A DNA stretch of 64,000 nt from Melioribacter roseus (GCA_020722065.1 DYLK01000008.1:22814-86813); one strand, 5' to 3'. Positions 1 to 10,047 are shown, numbered from the stretch's first letter. Notes: generated by a model from the sequence alone, not told the origin. Translations and numbers: made by a program.

Positions 1-165
1 GGTTTAAATCACAAAAATGTAAAATCGGCAATTTTAACTGTAAAACCAGCAGGAGTAGATTCACACACTGGGGTTGAAGATTTTGAAGGAAATAAGTCTG
101 AATTTTTGGTTAAAGAATTTTTGCAACAAGCTAAAAATGGATTTAAGGAATTAAATCCATTTTAA
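1..165 (+). CDS. trpF: C-terminal end of phosphoribosylanthranilate isomerase (partial)
   Basis: Frame 1 is open from the window edge to TAA at 163-165 and encodes 54 residues. The segment has the layout of the TrpF end: GLNHKNVKSAI, then VKPAGVDSHTGVED, a GNKS turn and a terminal helix. In TrpF the GVD..SGVE-type segment belongs to the phosphate-binding end of the (beta/alpha)8 barrel, which isomerises phosphoribosylanthranilate in tryptophan synthesis. Only about a quarter of the protein is visible, so a related TIM-barrel isomerase cannot be excluded. It converges on the kinase gene that ends at 171. Confidence 0.7.
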   Translation, partial: GLNHKNVKSAILTVKPAGVDSHTGVEDFEGNKSEFLVKEFLQQAKNGFKELNPF

Positions 166-170
166 CTTTT

Positions 171-2192
171 TTATTTAGTTTCTAAAACTTTTGCAATTAG
201 TTTTTCAATTTGATTAATGTTCATTGGTTTGTTTATTACATAATTGACACCATATTTTTGCTTTTCTTCATTACTTATTTCCATTCCCCAACCACTTAAA
301 ACAGCAATTTGTTGTTTGCCATTGTATTTTTTCTGAATTTTTTCTGCTAACGTCCACCCAGTCATTCTTGGCATTCCAATATCGGTAATTATCAAATCGA
401 ACTCTTCATTTTCAATTTTTTCGAGAGCTTTGAAACCGTCTTCAGCCACTTTGCCAATATGTCCGAGAGTTTCAATTATTTCAAGTGCAATATCTCGAAT
501 TGTTTCATCGTCATCAACCCAAAGAATTTTGGCTTGCTTTAAATTTTTACTCGATTGAGTAGTTTCTTCAACATCTTGTTTTTTATCAATAATTTGTGAG
601 TAATATGGAAGAATCACCTCAAAAGTTGTTCCTTTATTAATTTTGGTTTCTTTTACATAAATTTGTCCATCATGTTCTTTTATAATCCCATAAGAGCCAC
701 TTAATCCCAAACCTCGTCCAGGTTCATAACCTTTTGTTGAAAAGAATGGTTGGAAAATCCGCCTTTTTGTTTCATCGTCCATTCCAAGCCCAAAATCGCG
801 AAAAGTTACGCAACCACCGTTTGAACAATCCGAAGTTTTAATTTCAATTGTTCCACCAGAAGGCATTGCTTCAATTGCATTTTTAATAAGATTATAAAAA
901 ACGGTTCTTAATTCAGAAGAATTTCCTCGCACAAATTTTTTGGAATTGTAACTTGTTTTGATTTCAAAGGAAATTCCATCTTTTTCTGCATTATCTTTCC
1001 AAAGTGGACGTGATTGTAGAATAACATCACTTACAATTGAACTCAAGTCAATTGGTTCAAATTCTGAACGGTTTTTTGCTTTTCCACCAAATTTTTGCAT
1101 TAATTTTATTCGATTTGAAGCATCTATTGTTATTTGACGAATTGTTTCTATGTATTCACGGTCATTTTCTGAAAAATTACCTTTTTTAAGCAAAAGCTCA
1201 GTGTTGCTTAAAATTGATTGTAATGAATTATTGAAATCGTGAGCAACTGAAGAAGCCATTTCGCCAATTGCTCCAAGTCGTTGTATTTCTATAATTGCTG
1301 ATTCTGCTTTTTTTCGGTCAGTAATATCTCTACCTAAAACAACTAAACCTTTTCTACTTCCATCTTCTTCGAAAACAGGAATTTTTATTACATCATAAAT
1401 TTTAGTTTCTCCATAAACTGTTGGAATGATTTCTTCCCCTTTAGATAGAATTTTCTTTTCCCAAGCAATTTCGTCACTTTGCATGCATTTCAGAAATGAT
1501 TCTTTATATATTGGAGAAGTAAATTCAGCTAAATCGGCATCTGTTTTTCCAAAATAGTTCACATTTTTTAATGCGAACAATTCTAAATCGGAATCATTTG
1601 CAATTAGCCATCTGCCATTTCCATCTTTAAAGCAAATTATATCTGGAGTTGCATTGATTAAAGTTCTTAGTCTTTGTTCACTTTCGCGTAATGATTCTTC
1701 ATCCTTTTTTCGTAGAGTAATATCTTGATAAATCCAAAGATTTTCATATAAATTCTCAGCAATTTTTACTGGAATGTAAGTTCTCTCTAAAATTCTTCCA
1801 TCAACGAGATATAAAATTTCATTTTGAACAATTTCTCTTTTATTTAGAATTTCTTCGATTCTTTCTATGAATTGGTTTGGGTTAATAAAAAGATTTTTGG
1901 ATTGTTCTAAGGCTAATTTGCAATCGGAACCTTTTAAAGCAATTGGAGGCGCTTGGATATTAAAGAATTCGCAAAATTTGGTGTTTGTTTGCAGAATTTT
2001 TCTATCGGGAGTTTCAACTAATATTCCATCTGGTAAATTCTCAATTAATGCTGATATTCTATTTGAAACAGATTTATTTCCCGCTAAATTTGCTTCAAGT
2101 GAAATAATTTTTTTGTCTTTTTCTTCAATTATTGATTTTAAAACATTGATTTCATAAATCAATTCCGAGTTTGTTTTTCCTTCTTCTTGCAT
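171..2192 (-). CDS. Hybrid PAS-containing sensor histidine kinase with C-terminal receiver
   Basis: The 673-residue protein has no obvious membrane segment, so it is probably a cytoplasmic sensor. In order it shows a short N-terminal coiled segment (about 8-40), two PAS-like domains (about 45-160 and 170-295), a dimerisation/phosphoacceptor helix with His318 in VAHDFNNSLQ, an ATP-binding domain (N-box NLIKNAIEAM near 434-443, a GLG stretch near 493-498) and a receiver domain from about 555. The receiver has the acidic pair VDDDE and the phospho-acceptor Asp604 in ITDIGMPRMTG. The HDFNN form of the H-box is typical of kinases with an attached receiver. There is no output-domain regulator next to it, so the target is unknown. 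The start has a purine-rich AAAAAGGCAG stretch upstream. Confidence 0.9.
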   Translation of the reverse strand: MQEEGKTNSELIYEINVLKSIIEEKDKKIISLEANLAGNKSVSNRISALIENLPDGILVETPDRKILQTNTKFCEFFNIQAPPIALKGSDCKLALEQSKNLFINPNQFIERIEEILNKREIVQNEILYLVDGRILERTYIPVKIAENLYENLWIYQDITLRKKDEESLRESEQRLRTLINATPDIICFKDGNGRWLIANDSDLELFALKNVNYFGKTDADLAEFTSPIYKESFLKCMQSDEIAWEKKILSKGEEIIPTVYGETKIYDVIKIPVFEEDGSRKGLVVLGRDITDRKKAESAIIEIQRLGAIGEMASSVAHDFNNSLQSILSNTELLLKKGNFSENDREYIETIRQITIDASNRIKLMQKFGGKAKNRSEFEPIDLSSIVSDVILQSRPLWKDNAEKDGISFEIKTSYNSKKFVRGNSSELRTVFYNLIKNAIEAMPSGGTIEIKTSDCSNGGCVTFRDFGLGMDDETKRRIFQPFFSTKGYEPGRGLGLSGSYGIIKEHDGQIYVKETKINKGTTFEVILPYYSQIIDKKQDVEETTQSSKNLKQAKILWVDDDETIRDIALEIIETLGHIGKVAEDGFKALEKIENEEFDLIITDIGMPRMTGWTLAEKIQKKYNGKQQIAVLSGWGMEISNEEKQKYGVNYVINKPMNINQIEKLIAKVLETK

Positions 2193-2366
2193 AAAAATCT
2201 GCCTTTTTTATGTTCGGATGAATATTGTAATATTGCTTTAATTTCTACTTTGTTAAAATATAAAAATACTTATCAATCTTGTCAGAAAATAATATTAAAC
2301 TCTTAAAATATTTTTAATAAATAAATTAGCATAGTTTTTATACGAAACGGAAATTGCTTTAAGAAA

Positions 2367-2400
2367 TTGAAAATAAAATTATTGATATTGATTATATTTG
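2367..2400 (+). promoter_or_regulatory. Bacteroidota-type promoter of glyS
   Basis: TATATTTG at 2393-2400 matches the -7 consensus TAnnTTTG exactly. A TTG at 2367-2369 could be the -33 element, although the 23-bp spacer is on the long side. Transcription would start near 2405-2408, so the most upstream in-frame TTG (2398), which lies inside the -7 box, cannot be the translation start. Confidence 0.6.
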
Positions 2401-2415
2401 CCAATAATATATAAT

Positions 2416-3912
2416 TTGTTGAGGTTTAATATCGTACAGAATAAAGAAATAAATGTTGTAGAAAAAGTTGTTTCGCTTGCAAAACGACGTGGATTTGTTT
2501 TTCAATCAAGCGAAATTTATGGCGGGTTGAACGGTTGCTGGGATTACGGTCCGCTTGGTGTTGAATTACTAAAAAATATTAAAGAAGAATGGTGGCGATT
2601 TATGACGTACCGCGATGATGTTGAAGGTTTGGATGCGTCAATTTTAATGCACCCAAAAGTTTGGCAAGCATCGGGTCATGTTGATAATTTTAGCGATCCA
2701 ATGATTGATTGCAAACAATGTAAATCACGATATCGTTTAGACACACTTTCTGAATTAATAAACGAGAAGAAAAAGGAGAAAATCCTTCAGGAAATGAAAG
2801 GAAATTTGAATTCAGATAATTTGGCAAAATTGTTGCAACTTGAAGCAAATTCTGAAAATTTAGATAAACTTTATGAAGCAATTTTTGAAAACAAGGAACT
2901 TAGTGAATCTATTTTATCATTCATCAATTGTCCAAATTGCGGAACAAAAGGAAATTTTACAGAACCACGCAGTTTCAATTTGATGTTTAAAACTTTTGTT
3001 GGTCCAGTGGAAAGTTCTGAAAATACAGTTTACTTGCGACCAGAAACCGCACAAGGAATTTTTGTGAATTTTCTTAACGTTCAAAATGCAAGCCGACAGA
3101 AATTACCATTTGGAATTGCACAAATCGGAAAAGCATTCCGAAATGAAATAAATACAAAAAATTTTCTCTTCAGAACACGAGAATTTGAACAAATGGAAAT
3201 GCAATATTTCGTAAAACCAGAAGAGGATAAAAAACATTACGATTATTGGAAAGCAAAACGGTTAGAATGGTACACAAATTTGGGAATTAGTTCAGAAAAG
3301 CTAAGATACCACGATCATCCAGCCGATAAATTAGCACATTACGCAAAAGAAGCTACAGATATTGAATATTTATTCCCATTCGGTTGGGGCGAAGTAGAAG
3401 GAATACACAACAGAACAAACTTTGATTTATCCCGCCACGAAGAATTTTCGGGAAAATCACAAAAATATTTCGATGAAGAAACGAAAGAAAAATTCATCCC
3501 ATTTATAATTGAAACATCAGCAGGTGCAAGTCGCGGATTTATGATGTTCCTTATTGATGCCTACGATGAAGAAGTTGTCGAAGGAGAAACAAGAGTAGTT
3601 CTACGATTCCATCCACGAATTGCACCAATTAAAGCTGCTATTTTCCCTTTAGTTAAAAAAGATGGAATGCCAGAAATTGCAAGAGAAATTGAATCTGAAC
3701 TTCGTCCATTTTTACGTGTATTTTATGATGATAAAGGTGCAGTTGGAAGAAGATACCGCCGACAAGATGAAGCTGGTACGCCATTCTGTATAACGGTTGA
3801 TACTCAAACTCTTGAAGATGGAACAGTAACTCTACGGGAAAGAGATAGTATGCAACAAATTAGAGTTCAGAAAGAAAATATCCTAACAGAACTAATGAAA
3901 CGATTAAAATAA
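2416..3912 (+). CDS. glyS: Glycyl-tRNA synthetase (dimeric, class II)
   Basis: This enzyme charges tRNA-Gly with glycine in the cytoplasm. The N-terminus [21 protein letters not shown] and WDYGPLG are hallmarks of the eukaryote/archaeal-like alpha2 GlyRS. Class II motifs follow: [23 protein letters not shown], then GKAFRNEI and [12 protein letters not shown] (motif 2 region), and an anticodon-binding domain from about residue 390. A CxxC pair (CKQC, later CPNC) flanks the insertion after motif 1. About 498 residues is normal for the family. There is no ATG at the expected start. TTG codons at 2416 and 2419 are the first in-frame ones downstream of the promoter; a GAGG at 2421-2424 precedes an ATC (2431), and family alignment would place the start near ATA 2449. 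The product is sure; the start is not. Confidence 0.93.
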   Translation: MLRFNIVQNKEINVVEKVVSLAKRRGFVFQSSEIYGGLNGCWDYGPLGVELLKNIKEEWWRFMTYRDDVEGLDASILMHPKVWQASGHVDNFSDPMIDCKQCKSRYRLDTLSELINEKKKEKILQEMKGNLNSDNLAKLLQLEANSENLDKLYEAIFENKELSESILSFINCPNCGTKGNFTEPRSFNLMFKTFVGPVESSENTVYLRPETAQGIFVNFLNVQNASRQKLPFGIAQIGKAFRNEINTKNFLFRTREFEQMEMQYFVKPEEDKKHYDYWKAKRLEWYTNLGISSEKLRYHDHPADKLAHYAKEATDIEYLFPFGWGEVEGIHNRTNFDLSRHEEFSGKSQKYFDEETKEKFIPFIIETSAGASRGFMMFLIDAYDEEVVEGETRVVLRFHPRIAPIKAAIFPLVKKDGMPEIAREIESELRPFLRVFYDDKGAVGRRYRRQDEAGTPFCITVDTQTLEDGTVTLRERDSMQQIRVQKENILTELMKRLK

Positions 3913-3981
3913 TATAAAATTATTTAAAAAAAGACAAAATATTCTTTTTTCTTGTAAATGAAATTTACTATTTTAGATTGT

Positions 3982-3989
3982 TATTTTTG
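3982..3989 (+). promoter_or_regulatory. Possible -7 element upstream of cydA
   Basis: TATTTTTG fits TAnnTTTG and lies 62 bp upstream of the cydA start. No TTTG was found at the usual distance upstream, and the region is very T-rich, so a chance match is possible. Confidence 0.3.
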
Positions 3990-4013
3990 ATTGAAAAGTT
4001 TTATTTTCAAAGC

Positions 4014-4035
4014 AACTAATTAACTAATTAACTAA
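4014..4035 (+). repeat. Short tandem repeat (8-bp unit) in the cydA leader
   Basis: The unit AACTAATT is present twice in full (4014-4021, 4022-4029) and once in part (AACTAA, 4030-4035). It ends a few bases before the strong AGGAGG ribosome-binding site of cydA. Confidence 0.7.
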
Positions 4036-4051
4036 AACCGTAGGAGGTTAG

Positions 4052-5425
4052 ATGGATGTACTCGTACTATCGCAATGGCAATTTGCGATCACAACCGTTT
4101 ACCATTTCTTTTTTGTTCCACTTACTCTTGGATTAACTGTTGCTCTTGCAATAATGCAAACAATTTATGTTACAAGTGGTGATGAGGATTACAAAAAAAT
4201 GGCAAAATATTGGGGGAATCTGTTCTTAATTAACTTTGCAATGGGAGTTGCAACTGGTATCGTACAAGAATTTCAATTCGGTATGAACTGGTCTGAATAT
4301 TCCCGCTTTATGGGCGATATATTCGGAGCTCCACTTGCAATTGAAGCTTTACTCGCATTTTATATGGAGTCAACTTTCATTGGATTGTGGGTATTTGGTT
4401 GGAAGAGATTTTCGCCAAAAGTTCATCTTGTAACAATTTGGTTAGTAGCAATCGGTTCAAACTTATCTGCAATTTGGATTTTAACTGCGAACTCGTTTAT
4501 GCAAGAACCAGTTGGATATGTACTTAATTCAACAACAAACCGTGCCGAAATGGTGGACTTTTTCGCATTAATCGGAAATCCACATTTATGGTTACAATTC
4601 CCACATGTTTTCTTCGCTGGAATAACCCAAGCTGCTTTTTTTATAATAGGAATAAGTGCTTGGCATTTTATGAAGAAAACAAAAAATATTACTCCATTCA
4701 AAAAATCTTTCCGTTTTGGCGTAATTTATGGTTTAGTTGGAGTTGTGATGGTTGTGCTTATTGGTCACGTACAAGCACAACATTTAGGACAAACTCAACC
4801 TATGAAATTAGCCGCAGGTGAAGCATTGTGGGAAACAGAAAGCCCAGCTTCATTTTCAGTTTTTTCGATAATTGATCAAGCTTCCCAAACTAATTCTGCA
4901 GAAATAAAAATTCCTGGATTTTTAAGTTTCTTGGCTTACAATTCATTTGAAGGAGAAGTAAAAGGAATTAAAGATCTTCAAGCAGAATATGAAACAAAAT
5001 ATGGTCCTGGTAACTACATCCCAAATGTAACAGTTTCATATTGGATGTTTAGAATAATGGTAATTGCAGCTGGATTAATGCTTTTAATTGCTTTAGTTGG
5101 TTACTTTAAATCTGGAAAATCAGAGATGGATTGTAAACCAATGGGCTTGAAATTATTCTTCTATTCCCTTTTCTTACCATATATTGCAATGGCATCTGGT
5201 TGGATTTACACAGAAATGGGACGTCAACCTTGGCTTGTGTTTGGTTTATTCAAAACTGAAGATGGTGTTTCGAAAGCAGTTGATTCTTTAGAAGCCACAT
5301 TTTCATTAATTGGATTTACATTAATTTATGCAGTATTAATTGTATTTGCTGTAAAATTATGGAAAAAATATGCCTCGATGGATATGGAAAAAGTTTTTGA
5401 TCACGAAACAATAAAAGAAGCATAA
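4052..5425 (+). CDS. cydA: Cytochrome bd ubiquinol/menaquinol oxidase subunit I
   Basis: Catalytic subunit of the high-affinity terminal oxidase, which takes electrons from quinol to reduce O2 in the inner membrane. The conserved haem-ligand residues are visible: His18, His185 (in QFPHVFFAG) and Met336 (in FRIMV), with Glu98 and Glu106 on the proton/haem side and Glu388 in EMGRQPW. At 457 residues it is of the short-Q-loop type, without the long insertion of the E. coli enzyme. Multiple membrane segments run through the protein. Translation starts at an ATG behind AGGAGGTTAG. cydB follows 11 bp downstream with its own AAGGAGG, so the two are co-transcribed and end at a shared terminator. Confidence 0.97.
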   Translation: MDVLVLSQWQFAITTVYHFFFVPLTLGLTVALAIMQTIYVTSGDEDYKKMAKYWGNLFLINFAMGVATGIVQEFQFGMNWSEYSRFMGDIFGAPLAIEALLAFYMESTFIGLWVFGWKRFSPKVHLVTIWLVAIGSNLSAIWILTANSFMQEPVGYVLNSTTNRAEMVDFFALIGNPHLWLQFPHVFFAGITQAAFFIIGISAWHFMKKTKNITPFKKSFRFGVIYGLVGVVMVVLIGHVQAQHLGQTQPMKLAAGEALWETESPASFSVFSIIDQASQTNSAEIKIPGFLSFLAYNSFEGEVKGIKDLQAEYETKYGPGNYIPNVTVSYWMFRIMVIAAGLMLLIALVGYFKSGKSEMDCKPMGLKLFFYSLFLPYIAMASGWIYTEMGRQPWLVFGLFKTEDGVSKAVDSLEATFSLIGFTLIYAVLIVFAVKLWKKYASMDMEKVFDHETIKEA

Positions 5426-5436
5426 GGAGGTTAAAT

Positions 5437-6450
5437 ATGGACTTAAATATTGTTTGGTTTATACTTATCACTGTTTTGTTTGTCGGATTCTTCTTCTTAG
5501 AAGGATTTGATTACGGTGTTGGAATTTTACTTCCTTTTATTGCTAAAAAAGATGATGAAAAAAGAGTAATTATCAATTCTATTGGACCTTTTTGGGATGG
5601 AAACGAAGTATGGATGCTTACTGCAGGTGGTGCTATTTTTGCAGCTTTCCCACATTGGTATGCAACTTTATTCAGCGGTTTCTATCTTCCTCTATTTTTG
5701 ATGCTTTTCGGATTAATCATCCGAGCAGTTGCATTTGAATTTAGAAGTAAAGAAGAAAGTTCAACTTGGAGAAATGGTTGGGATTGGATGATTTTCTTCG
5801 GTAGCTTCATTCCCGCATTACTTTGGGGAGTTGCAGTTGCAAACTTACTCCGCGGAGTTCCAATCGATGAAACAATGACTTACACAGGAGGATTTTTCAA
5901 TCTATTAAATCCTTATGGATTAGTTGGTGGAATTACTTTTGTAGTATTGTTTATGTATCATGGCTCAATTTTTCTAACTCTTAAAGTTGGCGGTGAAATG
6001 TTGAACTCAGTGAAAGCTGTTGCAAATAAATTATATTTACCTACAGTTGTTGTTGCAGTTGTTTTTGTTCTTTATACTTTCTTTGAAGTTCAAGCTTTTC
6101 AAGCTAAAGGTTTAGCAATGTTGGCTCTTCCAGGTGTTGCAGCAGTTGCTCTATTACTTTCTGGCTTATTCTTAAAACAAGAAAAAGCTGGTTTAAGTTT
6201 TATTATGACTGCACTTACAATCGTTTTTGTAACAATTACTGCTTTTGTTACTTTATTCCCAAATGTTATGATTTCTTCAACAAATTCAGCTTATAATCTA
6301 ACAATTTATAATGCTTCAGCTTCTCCATATACTCTTGAAGTAATGACAATTGTTGCTTTAGTTCTTGTTCCATTTGTTTTAGTTTATCAAGCATGGTCGT
6401 ATATTGTTTTCAAAAAACGTCTGACAAAAGATTCAGAATTAGAATACTAA
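5437..6450 (+). CDS. cydB: Cytochrome bd oxidase subunit II
   Basis: Membrane partner of CydA. The 337-residue protein begins with NIVWFILITVLFVGFFFLEG followed by FDYGVG, and contains IGPFWDGNEVWM and FSGFYLPLFLML, all typical of CydB. About eight or nine hydrophobic segments are apparent. Its ATG follows AAGGAGGTTA. The gene is normal in length and closes the cydAB unit just before a strong terminator. Confidence 0.97.
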   Translation: MDLNIVWFILITVLFVGFFFLEGFDYGVGILLPFIAKKDDEKRVIINSIGPFWDGNEVWMLTAGGAIFAAFPHWYATLFSGFYLPLFLMLFGLIIRAVAFEFRSKEESSTWRNGWDWMIFFGSFIPALLWGVAVANLLRGVPIDETMTYTGGFFNLLNPYGLVGGITFVVLFMYHGSIFLTLKVGGEMLNSVKAVANKLYLPTVVVAVVFVLYTFFEVQAFQAKGLAMLALPGVAAVALLLSGLFLKQEKAGLSFIMTALTIVFVTITAFVTLFPNVMISSTNSAYNLTIYNASASPYTLEVMTIVALVLVPFVLVYQAWSYIVFKKRLTKDSELEY

Positions 6451-6471
6451 TTCAATAGTTAACCTATTTTT

Positions 6472-6508
6472 ATCCCAAATGTCCCTAAAAAAGACATTTG
6501 GGATTTTT
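6472..6508 (+). terminator. Intrinsic terminator of cydAB
   Basis: Perfect 12-bp arms, ATCCCAAATGTC (6472-6483) and GACATTTGGGAT (6493-6504), with a 9-base loop and a following T-rich run. It separates cydAB from cydDC, so the transporter genes probably have their own promoter in 6509-6546. Confidence 0.9.
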
Positions 6509-6546
6509 ATTTTAAACAGTTACTTTGTACAATAAAAATCTGATTT

Positions 6547-8271
6547 ATGAATTTCGACAAAAAGTTACTTTTTCTACTTAAAAAAGCTAAAATTCCGTTT
6601 ATTTTAACTATTAGTTTAGGAATTATGGTTTCTCTTGCCACAATTTCATCAACTAAATTGCTTGCAATAATTGTGAATAGTGTTTTTCTCGAAAAGAAAA
6701 TTCTTCAGCAAGTTCTAAATCTGATTTTACTCTTTGCTATAGTAGCTTCAGCAAAAAGTATTTTGATGTGGCTGAAAACTTATTTTTCATTCAAAATATC
6801 TGAAAATATTAAAAATCATCTTCGCGAAATATTATCTTCTGCTCTTTTTGACAAAGGTCCGTCAAATCTTTCAAATGAAAAAAGTGGGGAAATTAGTAAT
6901 ATTCTTACTGAAGGAATTAACAAACTCGAAGCATATTTTAGCAGCTATTTACCACAAGTTTTATTTTCTACAATAATTCCAATTTTAATAATTGCTTTCG
7001 TCTTTCCGATTGATTGGATTTCTGGATTGGTACTTTTTGTAACTGCTCCGTTAATTCCATTGTTTATGATTTTAATTGGGAAAAGAGCTGAAAATTTGAG
7101 CAAACGTCAGTGGAAAACTTTGAATTTTCTAAGTTCACATTTTTTTGATGTAATGCAAGGTTTAACAACTCTAAAATTGTTCGGAAGAAGTAAATTTCAG
7201 ACAAAAAAAATAAGTGAAATTAGCGAAGAATTTCGGCAAACGACAATTGGAGTTCTAAAAGTAGCTTTTCTTTCTGCTTTGGCATTGGAATTACTTTCCA
7301 CGATTAGCATTGCAATGGTTGCTGTTGAAATTGGAATTCGCTTAATTTTTGATAAAGTGGAGTTCGTCGATGGATTTTTTGTTCTGCTTATTGCTCCAGA
7401 ATTTTATCTTCCACTTCGACAACTTGGCTCAAGTTTTCATGCTGGAATTGATGGAGTTACAGCTTCAAAATCAATTTTTGCTGTGTTAGATGAGAATACA
7501 AAAAATATTAATGGAAATGTTGTTTGTAATTGGGATGAGGATTTTACAATAGAGATGAGGAATCTAAGTTTTAGTTACGATGGGAAAACAAATGTAATTG
7601 ATAACTTAAATATCAAAATTAATTCTGGGAGTAAAATTGCAATTGTTGGAGAAAGTGGTGCGGGAAAATCCACTTTTTTTAATCTTTTGCTGAAATTTAT
7701 TTATCCAAACTCAGGCGAAATTCTCTTCAACAACCAAAAAATTTCAGATCTCACAAAACAGAGTTGGTATTCTGGAATTACTTATCTTTCGCAAAAACCT
7801 TATCTTTTTTATCGAACAATAGAAGAAAATCTTAAAATATCTAACGAAAACGCAACTGAACAAGAAATTCGGCAAGCGATTGAATTTGCTAATCTTACTG
7901 AGTTTGTGAATTCTCTTCCAAACGGAATAAATACAATTATTGGTGAAAAAGGGATAAATTTGAGTAGCGGACAAATTCAGAGAATTGCAATTGCTCGTGC
8001 ATTTCTTAAAAAATCTCGATTAATTTTACTTGATGAACCAACTGCAAATCTTGATGCTGAAATTGAAGATGAATTGCAAAGTAAAATAAATAAATTATCT
8101 GAAAACAAAACCGTAATTACAATTGCACACAGATTAAATACTGTAATTTCAGCTGATTTTATCTTCGTTTTTGAGAAAGGGAAAATTGTTGAAACGGGAA
8201 CTCATCAATTTCTTTTGCAACAAAAAGGGAAGTATTTTGAATATTTTAGTAATTACAGAGGCGAATTATGA
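6547..8271 (+). CDS. cydD: Thiol/haem-type ABC transporter subunit CydD
   Basis: The 574-residue half-transporter has an N-terminal membrane domain (about 1-310) and a C-terminal ATPase. The ATPase shows Walker A GESGAGKST (368-376), signature LSSGQ (472-476), Walker B ILLDEPTANLD around Asp496/Glu497, and the switch histidine in IAHRL. CydDC is a heterodimeric inner-membrane transporter needed for cytochrome bd assembly; thiol export and haem transport have both been assigned to it. The assignment here rests on position behind cydAB and the pairing with the next gene, which overlaps by 4 bp. A generic multidrug-type half-transporter is the alternative. Confidence 0.88.
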   Translation: MNFDKKLLFLLKKAKIPFILTISLGIMVSLATISSTKLLAIIVNSVFLEKKILQQVLNLILLFAIVASAKSILMWLKTYFSFKISENIKNHLREILSSALFDKGPSNLSNEKSGEISNILTEGINKLEAYFSSYLPQVLFSTIIPILIIAFVFPIDWISGLVLFVTAPLIPLFMILIGKRAENLSKRQWKTLNFLSSHFFDVMQGLTTLKLFGRSKFQTKKISEISEEFRQTTIGVLKVAFLSALALELLSTISIAMVAVEIGIRLIFDKVEFVDGFFVLLIAPEFYLPLRQLGSSFHAGIDGVTASKSIFAVLDENTKNINGNVVCNWDEDFTIEMRNLSFSYDGKTNVIDNLNIKINSGSKIAIVGESGAGKSTFFNLLLKFIYPNSGEILFNNQKISDLTKQSWYSGITYLSQKPYLFYRTIEENLKISNENATEQEIRQAIEFANLTEFVNSLPNGINTIIGEKGINLSSGQIQRIAIARAFLKKSRLILLDEPTANLDAEIEDELQSKINKLSENKTVITIAHRLNTVISADFIFVFEKGKIVETGTHQFLLQQKGKYFEYFSNYRGEL

Positions 8272-9995
8272 AAGAATTCATACGATTGTTAAAAATTGCT
8301 GAAAATTTCAAATGGATTATGGCTTTTACAGCTTTAATTGGATTTTTGACAATTGGAAGTAGCATCGGTTTATTGATGGTTAGTGCTTGGCTTATTGCGA
8401 AAGCTGCACTACATACACCGCTTGCTTTCTTGCAAGTGTCGGTTGTTGGAGTTCGCTTTTTTGGAATTTCACGTGGAGTTTTAAGATATTCCGAGCGATT
8501 ACTTTCTCACAATACAACTTTCAAATTGCTCGCCAAATTCCGAGTTTGGTTTTATGAAGCTATTGAACCGCTTGCACCCGCAGGTTTGGCTAAATTTCGA
8601 AGTGGTGATTTGCTTGCACGAATTGTTGCCGATGTAGAAAATCTTGAGCACATTTATATTCGAATAATTTATCCACCAATTGTTGCAGTGGGAATTATCT
8701 TATTGATGTATTTTATTTTTGGATTTTTCAGCCCAATAATTTCTATAATAATTGTAATAACTTTGCTTTTAGCTGGAATATTTGTCCCGATTTTTACGAA
8801 AAGAATCGGAAGAAATCTCGGCAAGCAATTGGTGGAAACACGCACAAAGTTAAATATTCTAACAATTGATTTAACACAAGGTTTAACTGAATTGATAGTC
8901 TTTAACGAAAGAGAAAAATTTGAGAAGGAATACAAAAGAACAAGTAGAAAATTAAATTACTTGCAATTTAAAATGTTCTTTATTGATGGGTTGAATGAAT
9001 CACTAATAACTTTGGTAATGAATATAAGTTTATTGTTTACAATGATTTATGCAATTCCAGAAGTAACAATTGGGAATTTAACAGGCATCAATTTAGCAGT
9101 ACTAATTGTTGGAACTATGTCGGCATTCGAAGCAGTTTTGCCAATTCCAACAATGATTCATAATCTTGAAACGAGTATTTCTTCGGGAAAGAGAATTTTT
9201 GAAATAATTGATGAAAAATCAACAATTGATGAAACAGAAAGTAAAAAGGAAAATATTTCAGATTTTTCTATCAAATTTAATGATGTGAATTTCGGTTACG
9301 AACAAAATAAAATAGTTCTAAAAAATGCCAATTTTGAGATAAAAAGAAATGAAAAAGTTGTTATTGTCGGTCAAAGTGGTTCAGGAAAATCTACAATTAT
9401 TAATCTATTATTTCGCTTTTGGGATGTTAATTCTGGGAAAATATTATTTGGTAATGAAAATGTGAAATCTATAAATCTTGATTATCTTAGAAGTAAAGTA
9501 GCGATAGTTTCGCAAAACTCACATTTTTTTAATGGGACAATCCTTCAAAATCTACAACTTGCGAAAGATAATTTAACTGAAGTAGAAATTCAGTCAGTTC
9601 TTGAAAAAGTGAAAATAATTGATAAAATAAACTCACTTCCTGAAAAAATAAATACTTGGGTTGGTGAAAATGGAATAAAATTAAGTGGTGGCGAAAAGCA
9701 ACGTTTGGCAATTGCGAGAATGTTATTGAAAGATGCTGAAATTCTTGTTTTTGATGAACCAACCGCAAATCTTGATTCTCTAAACGAAAAATCTATTTTC
9801 GAAATGATTTTTGAAGTCTCAGCAAATAAAACATTAATTTTTATTACGCATAGATTATTGAATCTTGAAAAATTCGACAAAATTCTTGTTATGAAAGATG
9901 GTGAAATAATTGGCAATGGAATTCCATCTGAAATTATTAAAACTAACTCGCATTTAATAAAACTGCTTGAATCACAAAATCAGCATATATGGTAA
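8268..9995 (+). CDS. cydC: Thiol/haem-type ABC transporter subunit CydC
   Basis: Second half of the CydDC heterodimer, 575 residues: a membrane domain (about 1-310) and an ATPase with Walker A GQSGSGKST (368-376), canonical signature LSGGE (472-476), Walker B ILVFDEPTANLD and ITHRL. Early motifs such as LLMVSAWLIAKAAL and VRFFGISRGVLRYSERL are characteristic of CydC. The ATG lies in an ATGA overlap with the cydD stop, which implies translational coupling and equal amounts of both halves. It converges on alr with 52 bp between them and no clear terminator. Confidence 0.9.
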   Translation: MKEFIRLLKIAENFKWIMAFTALIGFLTIGSSIGLLMVSAWLIAKAALHTPLAFLQVSVVGVRFFGISRGVLRYSERLLSHNTTFKLLAKFRVWFYEAIEPLAPAGLAKFRSGDLLARIVADVENLEHIYIRIIYPPIVAVGIILLMYFIFGFFSPIISIIIVITLLLAGIFVPIFTKRIGRNLGKQLVETRTKLNILTIDLTQGLTELIVFNEREKFEKEYKRTSRKLNYLQFKMFFIDGLNESLITLVMNISLLFTMIYAIPEVTIGNLTGINLAVLIVGTMSAFEAVLPIPTMIHNLETSISSGKRIFEIIDEKSTIDETESKKENISDFSIKFNDVNFGYEQNKIVLKNANFEIKRNEKVVIVGQSGSGKSTIINLLFRFWDVNSGKILFGNENVKSINLDYLRSKVAIVSQNSHFFNGTILQNLQLAKDNLTEVEIQSVLEKVKIIDKINSLPEKINTWVGENGIKLSGGEKQRLAIARMLLKDAEILVFDEPTANLDSLNEKSIFEMIFEVSANKTLIFITHRLLNLEKFDKILVMKDGEIIGNGIPSEIIKTNSHLIKLLESQNQHIW

Positions 9996-10047
9996 ATTCC
10001 TCAATTCTTTGATTCTGTAAATTTACAGTAAAAACAAAAAAACTTAT

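Noticed and set aside
10015..10028. 14-bp palindrome CTGTAAATTTACAG between cydC and alr
   Set aside because: It lacks a loop and T-run and is mostly A/T; it lies between convergent genes where no operator is expected. Not strong enough to call a terminator or site.
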